Below, piece by piece: positions 16,947 through 24,826 of a DNA stretch of 64,000 bases. Under the pieces are notes generated by a model, which did not search any database, was not told the origin of the DNA, and saw only the letters and a program-made list of their open reading frames with translations. Origin of the DNA: Teichococcus aestuarii (lineage in GTDB: Bacteria > Pseudomonadota > Alphaproteobacteria > Acetobacterales > Acetobacteraceae); the NCBI RefSeq assembly GCF_003116135.1, contig NZ_PDOA01000017.1:25919-89918 (forward strand), written 5' to 3'. A program made the translations under genes and the position numbers. How positions within the stretch are numbered: the stretch's first letter is position 1; every line of letters starts with the position of its first letter.

Positions 16947-18437
16947 GTGACTGAACCGTGTGACCTGCCCGCCGTGACCGCCCGCCGCCTGATCGGCGAG
17001 AAGAAGCTCTCGCCTGTCGAGCTGCTGGACTCCTGCCTCGCGCGCATCGGCGCCGTGAACCACGCCGTGAACGCCATGACGGCCATGGACGAGGAGCGCG
17101 CCCGCGCGGCCGCGAAGCAGGCCGAGCAGGCGGTGATGCAGGGCGCGGCGCTCGGCGCGCTGCACGGCCTGCCGCTCGGCATCAAGGACCTCGACGAGAC
17201 GGAAGGGCTGCGCACCACCTTCGGCAGCCCGATCTTCAAGGATCACGTGCCCGCCAGGGATTCCTCCATGGTGGCCGACCTGCGCGAGGCGGGCGGCATC
17301 GTGCTTGGCAAGACCAACACGCCGGAATTCGGCGCCGGCGCCAACACGCGCAACGCCGTCTATGGCGCGACGGGCAACCCCTTCGACCCGACGCGCTCGG
17401 CGGCCGGCTCCTCGGGCGGCTCCGGCGTGGCGCTGGCCTGCTCCATGGTGCCGCTGGCCAGCGGCTCGGACACCGGCGGGTCCTTGCGCAACCCGGCGGC
17501 CTTCAACGGCATCGTCGGCTTCCGCCCCAGCCCCGGCCTGGTGCCGGCGGAGCGCCGCCTGCTCGGCTGGTCCAACCTGCCGGTGCTGGGCCCGATGGCG
17601 CGCGACATGGGCGATCTCGCCTTGATGCTCTCCGTCATGGCCGCCGACCACGCGCTCGACCCGCTGGCCTACACCCTGCCCGATATCGACGTGCGGCGCG
17701 GCATGCCGCTGCACGAGGCGGTGGACCTCTCCACCCTGCACGTGGCCGCCACGCCGGATTTCGGCTTCGCGCCGACCGAGAAGCACATCCGCGCCGTCTT
17801 TGCCGAGCGGATGAAGGCGCTCTCGCCCTTCTTCGCCAGCGTCGAGGAGAAGACGCCGAACTGTGACGGCGCCGACGAGACCTTCGCCATCCTGCGCGCG
17901 CTGAACTTCCTGGCCGCGCATGAGGAGAAGGTGCGGGTGCGGCCGCAGGATGTCGGCCCCAATGTGCGCGCCAATGTCGAGGAGGGGCTGCGCTACAGCG
18001 CCAATGACGTGGCCCGTGCCTCGGTGGCGCAGACGAAGATGTACCGCGCCTGGCAGGGCTTCTTCGAGAGCGGCGTGGACGTCATCATCACCCCCGCCAT
18101 CACCCTCTCGCCGCGCCCGTGGAGCGAGCTGTACCCGTCCGAGATCGACGGCCAGCCGACGAAGAACTACTTCCACTGGCTGGCCATGGCCTACGCGGTG
18201 ACGCTGGTGGGCCATCCGGCCATCAGCATCCCGCTCGGCGTGGACCATGCAGGCATGCCCTTCGGCCTGCAGATCGTCGGCCCGCGCGGCGGCGACGCGC
18301 TGGTGATCGCGGTGGCCGCCGCCATCGAGGCGGCGACGGCGGGCGACGCGGCGCTCGCCCGCCCGGTGCCGGACCTCGCCAAGCTGAAGGCCGCGCGGCC
18401 GATCAGCGAGATGCCGGGCTTCCTCAGCTTCGACTGA
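16947..18437 (+). CDS. Amidase signature family amidase
   Basis: A 496-residue amidase. The Ser-cisSer-Lys triad is visible: K80 in GIKDLDE, the cis-serine in GSSGGSG at about 155-159 and nucleophile S179 in SGSDTGGSLRNPA. Most of the C-terminal half resembles small-molecule amidases with the FHWLAMAYAVTLVGHPAISIPLG region. It hydrolyses an unidentified amide in the cytoplasm. A GTGAC start follows AAAAGGAG. It is downstream of the GGT-like gene and is probably on the same transcript. Confidence 0.9.
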   Translation: MTEPCDLPAVTARRLIGEKKLSPVELLDSCLARIGAVNHAVNAMTAMDEERARAAAKQAEQAVMQGAALGALHGLPLGIKDLDETEGLRTTFGSPIFKDHVPARDSSMVADLREAGGIVLGKTNTPEFGAGANTRNAVYGATGNPFDPTRSAAGSSGGSGVALACSMVPLASGSDTGGSLRNPAAFNGIVGFRPSPGLVPAERRLLGWSNLPVLGPMARDMGDLALMLSVMAADHALDPLAYTLPDIDVRRGMPLHEAVDLSTLHVAATPDFGFAPTEKHIRAVFAERMKALSPFFASVEEKTPNCDGADETFAILRALNFLAAHEEKVRVRPQDVGPNVRANVEEGLRYSANDVARASVAQTKMYRAWQGFFESGVDVIITPAITLSPRPWSELYPSEIDGQPTKNYFHWLAMAYAVTLVGHPAISIPLGVDHAGMPFGLQIVGPRGGDALVIAVAAAIEAATAGDAALARPVPDLAKLKAARPISEMPGFLSFD

Positions 18438-18447
18438 GGCGGAGAGC

Positions 18448-18473
18448 GCCGGGGGAGGGTGGCCTCCCCCGGC
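18448..18473. terminator. Bidirectional terminator-like hairpin after the amidase
   Basis: A perfect 11-bp stem (GCCGGGGGAGG, loop GTGG, complement) lies between the convergent amidase and RraA-like genes. There is no long T-run. Confidence 0.7.
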
Positions 18474-18479
18474 GGCGCG

Positions 18480-19196
18480 TCAGCGCCCGTTCGCCTTCCG
18501 CCATTCGGCGAAGGCGGCGAGGTTGCTCTCGTCGGTCGGCGGGTAGAGGCCGAGGATGCTCTGGCCGCCGCGCACCTTCTCCGTGACGAAATCCTCGAAG
18601 GCCGTCATCTCGGTGGCCTCGGTGGCGATCTCGTCGGCGAGATGCGCGGGGATGACGATGACGCCGTCATTGTCGCCGACGATGACATCGCCCGGGAACA
18701 CGGGCGCGTCGCCGCAGCCGATCGGCACGTTGATGTCGATGGCCTGGTGCAGCGTCAGGTTGGTGGGCGCCGAGGGGCGGGCGTGGAAGGACGGCATGTC
18801 GAGCGTGGCGATCTCCGCGCTGTCGCGGAAGCCGCCATCGGTGACGACGCCGGCCACGCCGCGCTGCTGCAGCCGCGTCACCAGGATGCCGCCCGCCGAG
18901 GCGGCGCGCGGGTCCTTGCGGCTGTCCATCACCATCACCGCGCCGGGGGGGCATTCCTCCACCGCCTTGCGCTGCGGGTGGGCGCGGTCGCGGAACACGT
19001 CGAGCTTGTTGAGGTCCTCGCGCGCCGGCATGTAGCGCAGCGTGAAAGCCTCCCCCACCATGCTCTCCGCCATCGGGCGCAGCGGCTGCACGCCCTGGAT
19101 CATCTGGCTGCGGAAGCCGCGCTTGAACAGCGCGGTGGCCAGGGTGGCGGTGCTGACCTGCTTCAGCTTGTCGCGGGTCTCGGGGCTCAGGGCCAT
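18480..19196 (-). CDS. RraA family protein (HMG/CHA aldolase-like)
   Basis: A 238-residue member of the RraA/demethylmenaquinone methyltransferase-like fold. Typical segments are FTLRYMPAREDLNKLDVF, PPGAVMVMDSRKDPRAASAGGILVTRLQQRGVAGVVTDGGFRDS and VPIGCGDAPVFPGDVIVGDNDGVIVIP. Relatives act as metal-dependent aldolases/decarboxylases of oxo acids, or inhibit RNase E. Lying 17 nt downstream of an IlvD/Edd dehydratase, an enzyme role in sugar-acid breakdown is more likely than RNA regulation. Confidence 0.88.
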   Translation of the reverse strand: MALSPETRDKLKQVSTATLATALFKRGFRSQMIQGVQPLRPMAESMVGEAFTLRYMPAREDLNKLDVFRDRAHPQRKAVEECPPGAVMVMDSRKDPRAASAGGILVTRLQQRGVAGVVTDGGFRDSAEIATLDMPSFHARPSAPTNLTLHQAIDINVPIGCGDAPVFPGDVIVGDNDGVIVIPAHLADEIATEATEMTAFEDFVTEKVRGGQSILGLYPPTDESNLAAFAEWRKANGR

Positions 19197-19213
19197 GGGC
19201 GTTTCGCCTTCGC

Positions 19214-20977
19214 TCAGTAGATGACGGGTTCGGGGACGGGGGCGCCGAATTCGGTGCCCAGGAAGTCGAAGTCGCAGCCCTCGTCGGCCTGGCGGATGTG
19301 CTTGGTGAACATCCAGCCATAGCCGCGCTCGTAGCGCGCCGCGGGCTGCACCCAGGCGGCGCGCCGGCGCTCCAGCTCCGCCTCGGAGACCAGCATGTTG
19401 AGGCTGCGCGCCTGCACATCCATCTCGATGATGTCGCCCGTCCGCAGCAGCGCCAGCGGGCCGCCGACGAAGCTCTCGGGCGAGACGTGCAGGATGCAGG
19501 CGCCGTAGCTGGTGCCGGACATGCGCGCATCCGACATGCGCAGCATGTCGCGCAGCCCCATCTTCAGCAGCTTCTTGGGCATCGGCAGCATGCCCCATTC
19601 CGGCATGCCGGGGCCGCCCTGCGGGCCGGCGTTGCGCAGCACCAGCACGCTGTCCGGCGTGAAGGGATAATCCTCGTCCTCCACGGCCTTCTTCATCGAG
19701 GGGTAGTCGTCGAACACCACGGCGGGGCCGGAGTGCTTCAGGAACTTCTGGTCCATGGCAGCGGGCTTGATGACGCAGCCGGAGGGGGCGAGGTTGCCCT
19801 TCAGCACCGCGAGCGACCCCTCGCCATAGATCGGGTTGGAGAGGGGGCGGATCACGTCGTCATTGTAGACCTTCGCGTCGGCGATGTTCTCGCCCATGGT
19901 CCGGCCGGTGACGGTGAGGCAGTCCAGGTGCAGGTGCTCGCGGATGTTGCCCATCAGCGCGCAGATGCCGCCGGCGTAGAAGAAATCCTCCATCAGATAG
20001 GTGCTGCCCGAGGGGCGCACATTGCCGATGACGGGCACCTTGCGGCTGTAGCGCTCGAAATCGTCGAGGCCGATATCCTGCCCCGCGCGCCGCGCCATGG
20101 CGATGAGGTGGATGATGGCGTTGGTCGAGCAGCCCATGGCCATCGCCACGGCGATGGCGTTCTCGAAGGCCGGGCGCGTCTGGATCTTCTGCGGCGTCAG
20201 ATCCTCCCACACCATCTCGACGATGCGGCGGCCGCAGGCGGAGGCCATGCGGATGTGGTTGGCATCCGCCGCCGGGATGGAGGAGGCGCCGGGCAGGCAC
20301 ATGCCGGCCGCTTCCGCAATCGCCGTCATGGTGCTGGCCGTGCCCATGGTCATGCAGGTGCCGTAGCTGCGGGCGATGCCCTGCTCGACGCCGAGCCAGT
20401 CCTTGTCGGTGATCTTGCCGGCGCGCAGCTCGTCCCAGTACTTCCAGGAATCCGAGCCGGAGCCGAGCACCTTGCCGGCCCAGTTGCCGCGCAGCATGGG
20501 GCCGGCGGGCAGGTAGATGGCCGGCACGTTGGCGCTGGTGGCGCCGAGCATCAGGCCCGGCGTCGTCTTGTCGCAGCCGCCCATCAGCACCACGCCATCG
20601 ACGGGGTGGCTGCGGATCAGCTCCTCCGCCTCCATCGCCAGCAGGTTGCGGTAGAGCATGGAGGTGGGCTTGAGGTAGCTCTCGTCGAGCGAGATCGCCG
20701 GCAGCTCGACGGGGAAGCCGCCCGCCTGCAGCACGCCGCGCTTCACGTCATCGACGCGCTGCTTGAAGTGCGCGTGGCAGGGGTTGAGGTCCGACCAGGT
20801 GTTGAGGATGGCGATGATCGGCTTGCCGGTCCACTCCTCCGGCGCGTAGCCCATCTGCATGGCGCGGGAGCGGTGGCCGAAGGAGCGCAGGTCGGCCGGG
20901 CCGAACCAGCGGCGGCTGCGCAGCTCCTCGGGCGACTTGACGCGGGGCAGGGGGGAACTGCTCGGGGATTCGCTCAT
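19214..20977 (-). CDS. IlvD/Edd family dehydratase, sugar-acid type
   Basis: A 587-residue Fe-S dehydratase. The family opens with RSRAMQMGYAPEEWTGKPIIAILNTWSDLNPCHAHF (first cluster cysteine), then VLMGGCDKTTPG, and CMTMGTASTMTAIAEAAGMCLPGASSIPA holding further conserved cysteines; RMSDARMSGTSYG is near the C-terminus. Pentonate dehydratases such as L-arabinonate dehydratase have this layout and length, and a C-terminal extension GYGWMFTKHIRQADEGCDFDFL is typical of that branch rather than of IlvD. The gene sits between a 2-hydroxyacid dehydrogenase and RraA genes. Confidence 0.9.
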   Translation of the reverse strand: MSESPSSSPLPRVKSPEELRSRRWFGPADLRSFGHRSRAMQMGYAPEEWTGKPIIAILNTWSDLNPCHAHFKQRVDDVKRGVLQAGGFPVELPAISLDESYLKPTSMLYRNLLAMEAEELIRSHPVDGVVLMGGCDKTTPGLMLGATSANVPAIYLPAGPMLRGNWAGKVLGSGSDSWKYWDELRAGKITDKDWLGVEQGIARSYGTCMTMGTASTMTAIAEAAGMCLPGASSIPAADANHIRMASACGRRIVEMVWEDLTPQKIQTRPAFENAIAVAMAMGCSTNAIIHLIAMARRAGQDIGLDDFERYSRKVPVIGNVRPSGSTYLMEDFFYAGGICALMGNIREHLHLDCLTVTGRTMGENIADAKVYNDDVIRPLSNPIYGEGSLAVLKGNLAPSGCVIKPAAMDQKFLKHSGPAVVFDDYPSMKKAVEDEDYPFTPDSVLVLRNAGPQGGPGMPEWGMLPMPKKLLKMGLRDMLRMSDARMSGTSYGACILHVSPESFVGGPLALLRTGDIIEMDVQARSLNMLVSEAELERRRAAWVQPAARYERGYGWMFTKHIRQADEGCDFDFLGTEFGAPVPEPVIY

Positions 20978-20995
20978 GGCGGCAGGGCTTCCGGG

Positions 20996-21973
20996 TCAGA
21001 CAGGGTCGAGGGGAGCGCGGCCGGCGGCGATGGCGGCCACGTTGTCGAGGGCGCGCAGGCCCATCGCGTCGCGCGTCTCCAGCGTGGCGCTGGCGACATG
21101 CGGCGTGAGGAACACGTTGGGCAGGGCGGCGAAGCGCGTGTCGTAGTCGGGCTCGCTGCGGAACACGTCGAGCCCGGCGGCGAAGAGATGGCCGGAGGTG
21201 AGCGCCGCGAGCAGCGCGTCCTCGTCCACCAGTGAGCCGCGCGCGGTGTTGACGAAGACGGCGCCGCGCGGCAGGGCGGCGAAGGCGGCCTCGTCCATCA
21301 GCACGCCATTCGCCACGCCGCCCGGCAGGTGCAGCGAGAGGATCTGGCAGTGCGGCAGCATCTCGGGCACCGAGGCGAAGTATTCCGCGCCCTGCTCCAG
21401 ATCGGGCGGGAGGCGGCTGCGGTTGTGGTAGAGGATGCGCATGCCGAAGCCGCGCGCGCGCTGCGCCACGGCCCGCCCGATGCGCCCCATGCCGACGATG
21501 CCGAGCACCTTGCCGGAGGGCCGCACGCCCAGCATGTCCGGCAGGCCGAGCCCCTTGCGCCAGCCCGCGCGCATCAGCGCCTCGTATTCATGCGCGCGGC
21601 GGCAGGCGGCGAGGATGAGCAGGAAGGCGAGGTCGGCGGTGCAGTCGGTCAGCACGTCCGGCGTGTTGGTCACCAGGATGCCGCGGGCGCGGGCGGCCTC
21701 GGCATCCATGTGGTCGTAGCCGACGCTGCTGTTGGCGATCAGCTTCACATGGCCCGGCAGCCGGGCGATGGCGGCGGCATCCAGCTTCACCTTGGGGCCG
21801 ATCAGGATGGCCTCCGCCCGGTGCGCGGCGGCGGCGTCGATCGCCTCCTCCGTGCTCATGTCGTGCTCCGCCAGCAGGGCGTCGAACTCGCGGCGGGCGC
21901 GGTCTGTGGCGGCCGGGGTCAGGCGGCGCGCCACCAGGAGGCGGGGCAAGGCTCGGGGCAAGGCTGGGGCCAT
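20996..21973 (-). CDS. D-2-hydroxyacid dehydrogenase (glyoxylate/gluconate reductase type)
   Basis: A 325-residue D-isomer-specific 2-hydroxyacid dehydrogenase. It shows NSSVGYDHMD, the Rossmann motif GIVGMGRIGRAVAQRARGFGMRILYHNRS, LHLPGG, VNTARGSLVDEDAL and TPHVASATLETRDAM with the catalytic histidine. The arrangement is that of glyoxylate or 2-ketogluconate reductases. First gene of the minus-strand cluster with the dehydratase (18 nt gap) and RraA gene, facing a GntR regulator across about 125 nt. Confidence 0.9.
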   Translation of the reverse strand: MAPALPRALPRLLVARRLTPAATDRARREFDALLAEHDMSTEEAIDAAAAHRAEAILIGPKVKLDAAAIARLPGHVKLIANSSVGYDHMDAEAARARGILVTNTPDVLTDCTADLAFLLILAACRRAHEYEALMRAGWRKGLGLPDMLGVRPSGKVLGIVGMGRIGRAVAQRARGFGMRILYHNRSRLPPDLEQGAEYFASVPEMLPHCQILSLHLPGGVANGVLMDEAAFAALPRGAVFVNTARGSLVDEDALLAALTSGHLFAAGLDVFRSEPDYDTRFAALPNVFLTPHVASATLETRDAMGLRALDNVAAIAAGRAPLDPV

Positions 21974-22027
21974 GGAACGTTTCCCTGATCCGGCCGTCGC
22001 GACAGGGCGGCCTTGCCATCCTCGATA

Positions 22028-22047
22028 CCGGACATCACCTTGTCCGG
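22028..22047. promoter_or_regulatory. Inverted repeat, candidate operator of the GntR regulator
   Basis: CCGGACA, six bases, TGTCCGG: a perfect 7-bp dyad in the region between the divergent 2-hydroxyacid dehydrogenase and GntR genes. Its place suggests a regulator-binding site; sequence specificity is not known. A TTATAA stretch at 22083-22088 lies just before the GntR start. Confidence 0.5.
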
Positions 22048-22098
22048 CAAGCAGCCGATATTTCGGATTTCGCGTGCCGGGCTTATAAGGTTCCCACC

Positions 22099-22809
22099 AT
22101 GTCCGTCATCCAGCCGCCTGCCGCCCTTCCCCTGCAGCCCTTCGGCCGCCCTCCCTCAGCGGGCGCCTTCGCCTATGTCAGCCTGCGCGAGGCCATCCTG
22201 ACCCTGGCGTTGCCGCCGGGGGCGGTGCTCTCCCGCGCCGCGCTGGCGGCGCAGCTCGGCCTCAGCCAGACGCCGGTGCGCGAGGCGCTGATGCGGCTGG
22301 AGGCGGAGGGGCTGGTGGAGGTGGTGCCGAGCGCCTCCACCCGCGTGGCGCCGATCGACCTGACCAGCGCGCGCCAGGCACAGTTCCTGCGGCGCGCCGT
22401 GGAGCTGGAGATGGTGCAGGCGCTCGCCGCCGCGCCCCCGGCCACGCTGGGCGAGGTGCTGGCCGGGCACCTCGCGCGGCAGGCGGAGCTGGTGGCGCGG
22501 GAGGACCATGCCGGCCTTACCGCCGCCGACGACGCCTTCCACGAGGCGCTCCACGAGGCGGCCGGCATTTCTCCGCTCTGGGCCATGGTGCGCAGCCGCA
22601 GCGGGCATCTCGACCGGCTGCGCCGCCTGCACCTGCCCGCGCCCGGCAAGGCCGAGACCATCCTGCGCGAGCATGAGGCGATCGCCGGCGCCATCCTGGC
22701 CGGGGACGGCGCCGGCGCCGCCATGGCGCTGCGGCGCCATCTGGCGGACACGCTGGGCCGGGTGGAGACGCTGCGCGCCGCCCAGCCCGGCCATTTCACC
22801 GGTGCCTGA
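22099..22809 (+). CDS. GntR family transcriptional regulator, FCD domain
   Basis: A 236-residue regulator with an N-terminal winged helix (AYVSLREAILTLALPPGAVLSRAALAAQLGLSQTPVREALMRLEAEGLVEVVPSA...) and an all-helical C-terminal FCD ligand domain, whose metal-binding pattern is seen in DDAFHEALHEAAG and later RSRSGHLDRLRRLHL and EHEAIAGAILAGD. It is divergent from the hydroxyacid dehydrogenase/dehydratase/RraA cluster and most likely controls it in response to an organic acid. Confidence 0.9.
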   Translation: MSVIQPPAALPLQPFGRPPSAGAFAYVSLREAILTLALPPGAVLSRAALAAQLGLSQTPVREALMRLEAEGLVEVVPSASTRVAPIDLTSARQAQFLRRAVELEMVQALAAAPPATLGEVLAGHLARQAELVAREDHAGLTAADDAFHEALHEAAGISPLWAMVRSRSGHLDRLRRLHLPAPGKAETILREHEAIAGAILAGDGAGAAMALRRHLADTLGRVETLRAAQPGHFTGA

Positions 22810-22818
22810 GGCGCCGCC

Positions 22819-23670
22819 TCAGCCGAGAAAGGCCAGGGCCACGCCGCAGGCTTCCTCGGCCGGCACCAGGATGCGGCCCGGCTTCTCCAGCATCGGCACC
22901 CCGCCGGACTGGAGCGCCGCCCGCGCCGCGTCCAGCCCGGTTCCCCCGGTGCGGAAGCTCAGCGCCACCATGCGCTCGCCGCTGGCGGGCAGCTCCGGCA
23001 GGCCCTCGCCCCAGTGGCTGCGCGCGGCCTCGGGCAGCAGCACCAGCACGGCGCCCTGCGCCGCCTGGATGGCCAGCCCCCCCGCCACGGGCCGGATCGC
23101 CTCCTCGCCGAACAGCGCCTTGTAGGGCGCCAGCGCCCGCGCCGGGTCGTCGCTGACGATGCCGAACTCGGCGATGCCGGTGACGCCATTGGCATGGCGC
23201 TGCCATTCCGGCCGCCACACCAGCTCCGGCGTGAAGTGGTGGCAGAAGAAGACGCGCCCGCCGAAGGTGACCTCCGGCCCCAGATGCGTCACCCGGAAAT
23301 GCGCCTCCGGGCTGGTGCCGTCCGGCAGCGCGACGGGGCGGACGAATTCGCGGGACTCCTGCACCGGCAGTCCGGCGGCGGCCACGCGGTCGCGGAAGCC
23401 GGCATCGGCCGGCGGCTTGAACACCAGCCCGCCCAGGCCGGCCGGCATGCTCAGCAGCTCCGGCCGCGCCGCCGCGCGGCCCGGCTCGAAGCCCAGCAGC
23501 TCCAGGTAGTCCGTGCCGAAGATGGCGAGGTTGTTGCTGGAACCCAGGGAGTGATGCCCGCGCTCGGTGAGCTGGAAGCCGAGCCGGGCATAGCGCCCGG
23601 CCGCGTCGTCCAGCCTGTCGCCGACATTGATCACCACATGGTCGATGGCGGGCTGCAGCACGGCGGTCAT
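22819..23670 (-). CDS. VOC family protein, glyoxalase-like
   Basis: A 283-residue protein with a glyoxalase-like/VOC fold: the opening AIDHVVINVGDRLDDAAGRYARLGFQLTERGHHSLGSSNNLAIF fits the metal-binding histidine plus substrate loop, and a second weaker repeat (GVTGIAEFGIVSDDPARALAPYKALFG) lies downstream. Relatives are often annotated as glyoxalase_3 with no proven reaction. Start chosen at ATG 23670; the frame is open upstream but without homology. It diverges from mbfA and is convergent with the GntR gene. Confidence 0.85.
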   Translation of the reverse strand: MTAVLQPAIDHVVINVGDRLDDAAGRYARLGFQLTERGHHSLGSSNNLAIFGTDYLELLGFEPGRAAARPELLSMPAGLGGLVFKPPADAGFRDRVAAAGLPVQESREFVRPVALPDGTSPEAHFRVTHLGPEVTFGGRVFFCHHFTPELVWRPEWQRHANGVTGIAEFGIVSDDPARALAPYKALFGEEAIRPVAGGLAIQAAQGAVLVLLPEAARSHWGEGLPELPASGERMVALSFRTGGTGLDAARAALQSGGVPMLEKPGRILVPAEEACGVALAFLG

Positions 23671-23740
23671 GGGCCAGATCCTTTCCTGCGGGTTCGGAGC
23701 CGCATCATGGGCCGTGCCGGGGGCTTTGCGAAGCCGGGTT

Positions 23741-23759
23741 GAGAACGCGGCGCATTCTC
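23741..23759. promoter_or_regulatory. GAGAA-N9-TTCTC dyad upstream of mbfA
   Basis: A short inverted repeat lies in the divergent promoter region about 95 nt before mbfA. MbfA genes in rhizobia are controlled by Irr through an iron control element; this dyad is a candidate but does not match a motif I can state with certainty. Confidence 0.3.
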
Positions 23760-23851
23760 TCCAAGTGCCTGAAAAATCGGCGGAAACTGCGCCTGCCGGG
23801 TTGCCTCGCCCGGGCTCCGCGGCAACAATGCCGGGCAGGAGAGCCACCCGC

Positions 23852-24808
23852 ATGAAACGCTTCCAGGACCTGACGGAGGCCGAGACCCTCGCCCTGGCGG
23901 TCGCCAATGAGGAGGAGGATGCCCGCATCTACCGCAGCTTCGCGCTGCGGCTGCGGGCCAGCTACCCCGCCTCCGCCGCGCTGTTCGACGCGATGGCGGC
24001 GGAGGAGGAGGAGCACCGCCACCGCCTGCTGACCCTCTACGAAGCGAAGTTCGGGCGGGAGATGCCCTACATCACCCGGCAGGATGTGCGCGGCTTCATG
24101 AAGCGCCGCCCGGTCTGGCTGATGCGGGATCTGCGGATCGAGACGGTGCGCGCCCAGGCGGCGCTGATGGAACGCGAGGCCGGCCAGTTCTATGCCCGTG
24201 CCGCCGAGCGCGCGCGTGACACCGAGGTGCGCCGCCTGCTCGGCGACCTCGCCGAGATCGAGCAGAAGCACGAGGACCGCGCCGCGGCGCTGGAGGCCGA
24301 GCTGCTGCCCGCCGACGCCCGCAGCGCCGAGGATGCCGAGGCGCGGCGGATGCTGCTGCTGCAGGTGGTGCAGCCGGGCCTGGCGGGGCTGATCGACGGC
24401 TCCGTCTCCACACTGGCGCCGATCTTCGCCGCCGCCTTCGTCACGCAGAACTCGGGCGATGCCTTCGTCGTCGGCCTCGCCGCCTCCATCGGCGCCGGCA
24501 TCAGCATGGGGCTGACCGAGGCGCTCTCGGACGATGGCGAGATCACCGGGCGCGGCCATCCCTGGCTGCGCGGCGGCGTCTGCGGCGTGATGACGACGCT
24601 GGGCGGCCTCGGCCACACCCTGCCGTATCTGATCCCGGATTTCTGGACCGCCACGGCGGTGGCCGGCGTGATCGTGGCGCTGGAGCTGTTCGCCATCGCC
24701 TGGATCCGCTGGCGCTACATGGAGACGCCCTTCACCAGCGCCATCGTGCAGGTGGTGCTGGGCGGCGTGCTGGTGCTGCTGACGGGCATCTTCATCGGCA
24801 GCGCCTGA
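23852..24808 (+). CDS. mbfA: Membrane-bound ferritin/VIT-family iron exporter MbfA
   Basis: A 318-residue two-domain protein. The N-terminal part is ferritin-like, with [44 protein letters not shown] and EIEQKHEDR supplying the iron-binding glutamates and histidines. The C-terminal part is a VIT1-type membrane domain (LIDGSVSTLAPIFAAAFVTQ, then about four further hydrophobic segments). This architecture is that of MbfA, an inner-membrane iron exporter in rhizobia that protects against iron and peroxide stress. I start at the ATG at 23852, preceded by AGGAGAG; an in-frame ATG at 23828 is less likely. Confidence 0.9.
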   Translation: MKRFQDLTEAETLALAVANEEEDARIYRSFALRLRASYPASAALFDAMAAEEEEHRHRLLTLYEAKFGREMPYITRQDVRGFMKRRPVWLMRDLRIETVRAQAALMEREAGQFYARAAERARDTEVRRLLGDLAEIEQKHEDRAAALEAELLPADARSAEDAEARRMLLLQVVQPGLAGLIDGSVSTLAPIFAAAFVTQNSGDAFVVGLAASIGAGISMGLTEALSDDGEITGRGHPWLRGGVCGVMTTLGGLGHTLPYLIPDFWTATAVAGVIVALELFAIAWIRWRYMETPFTSAIVQVVLGGVLVLLTGIFIGSA

Positions 24809-24826
24809 AGGGGCCGCGCCACCCCT

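Noticed and set aside
14882..17239. A 785-codon minus-strand frame opposite the GGT-like gene
   Set aside because: It is antisense to a well-supported enzyme and overlaps csaA in another frame; composition is that of a shadow frame.
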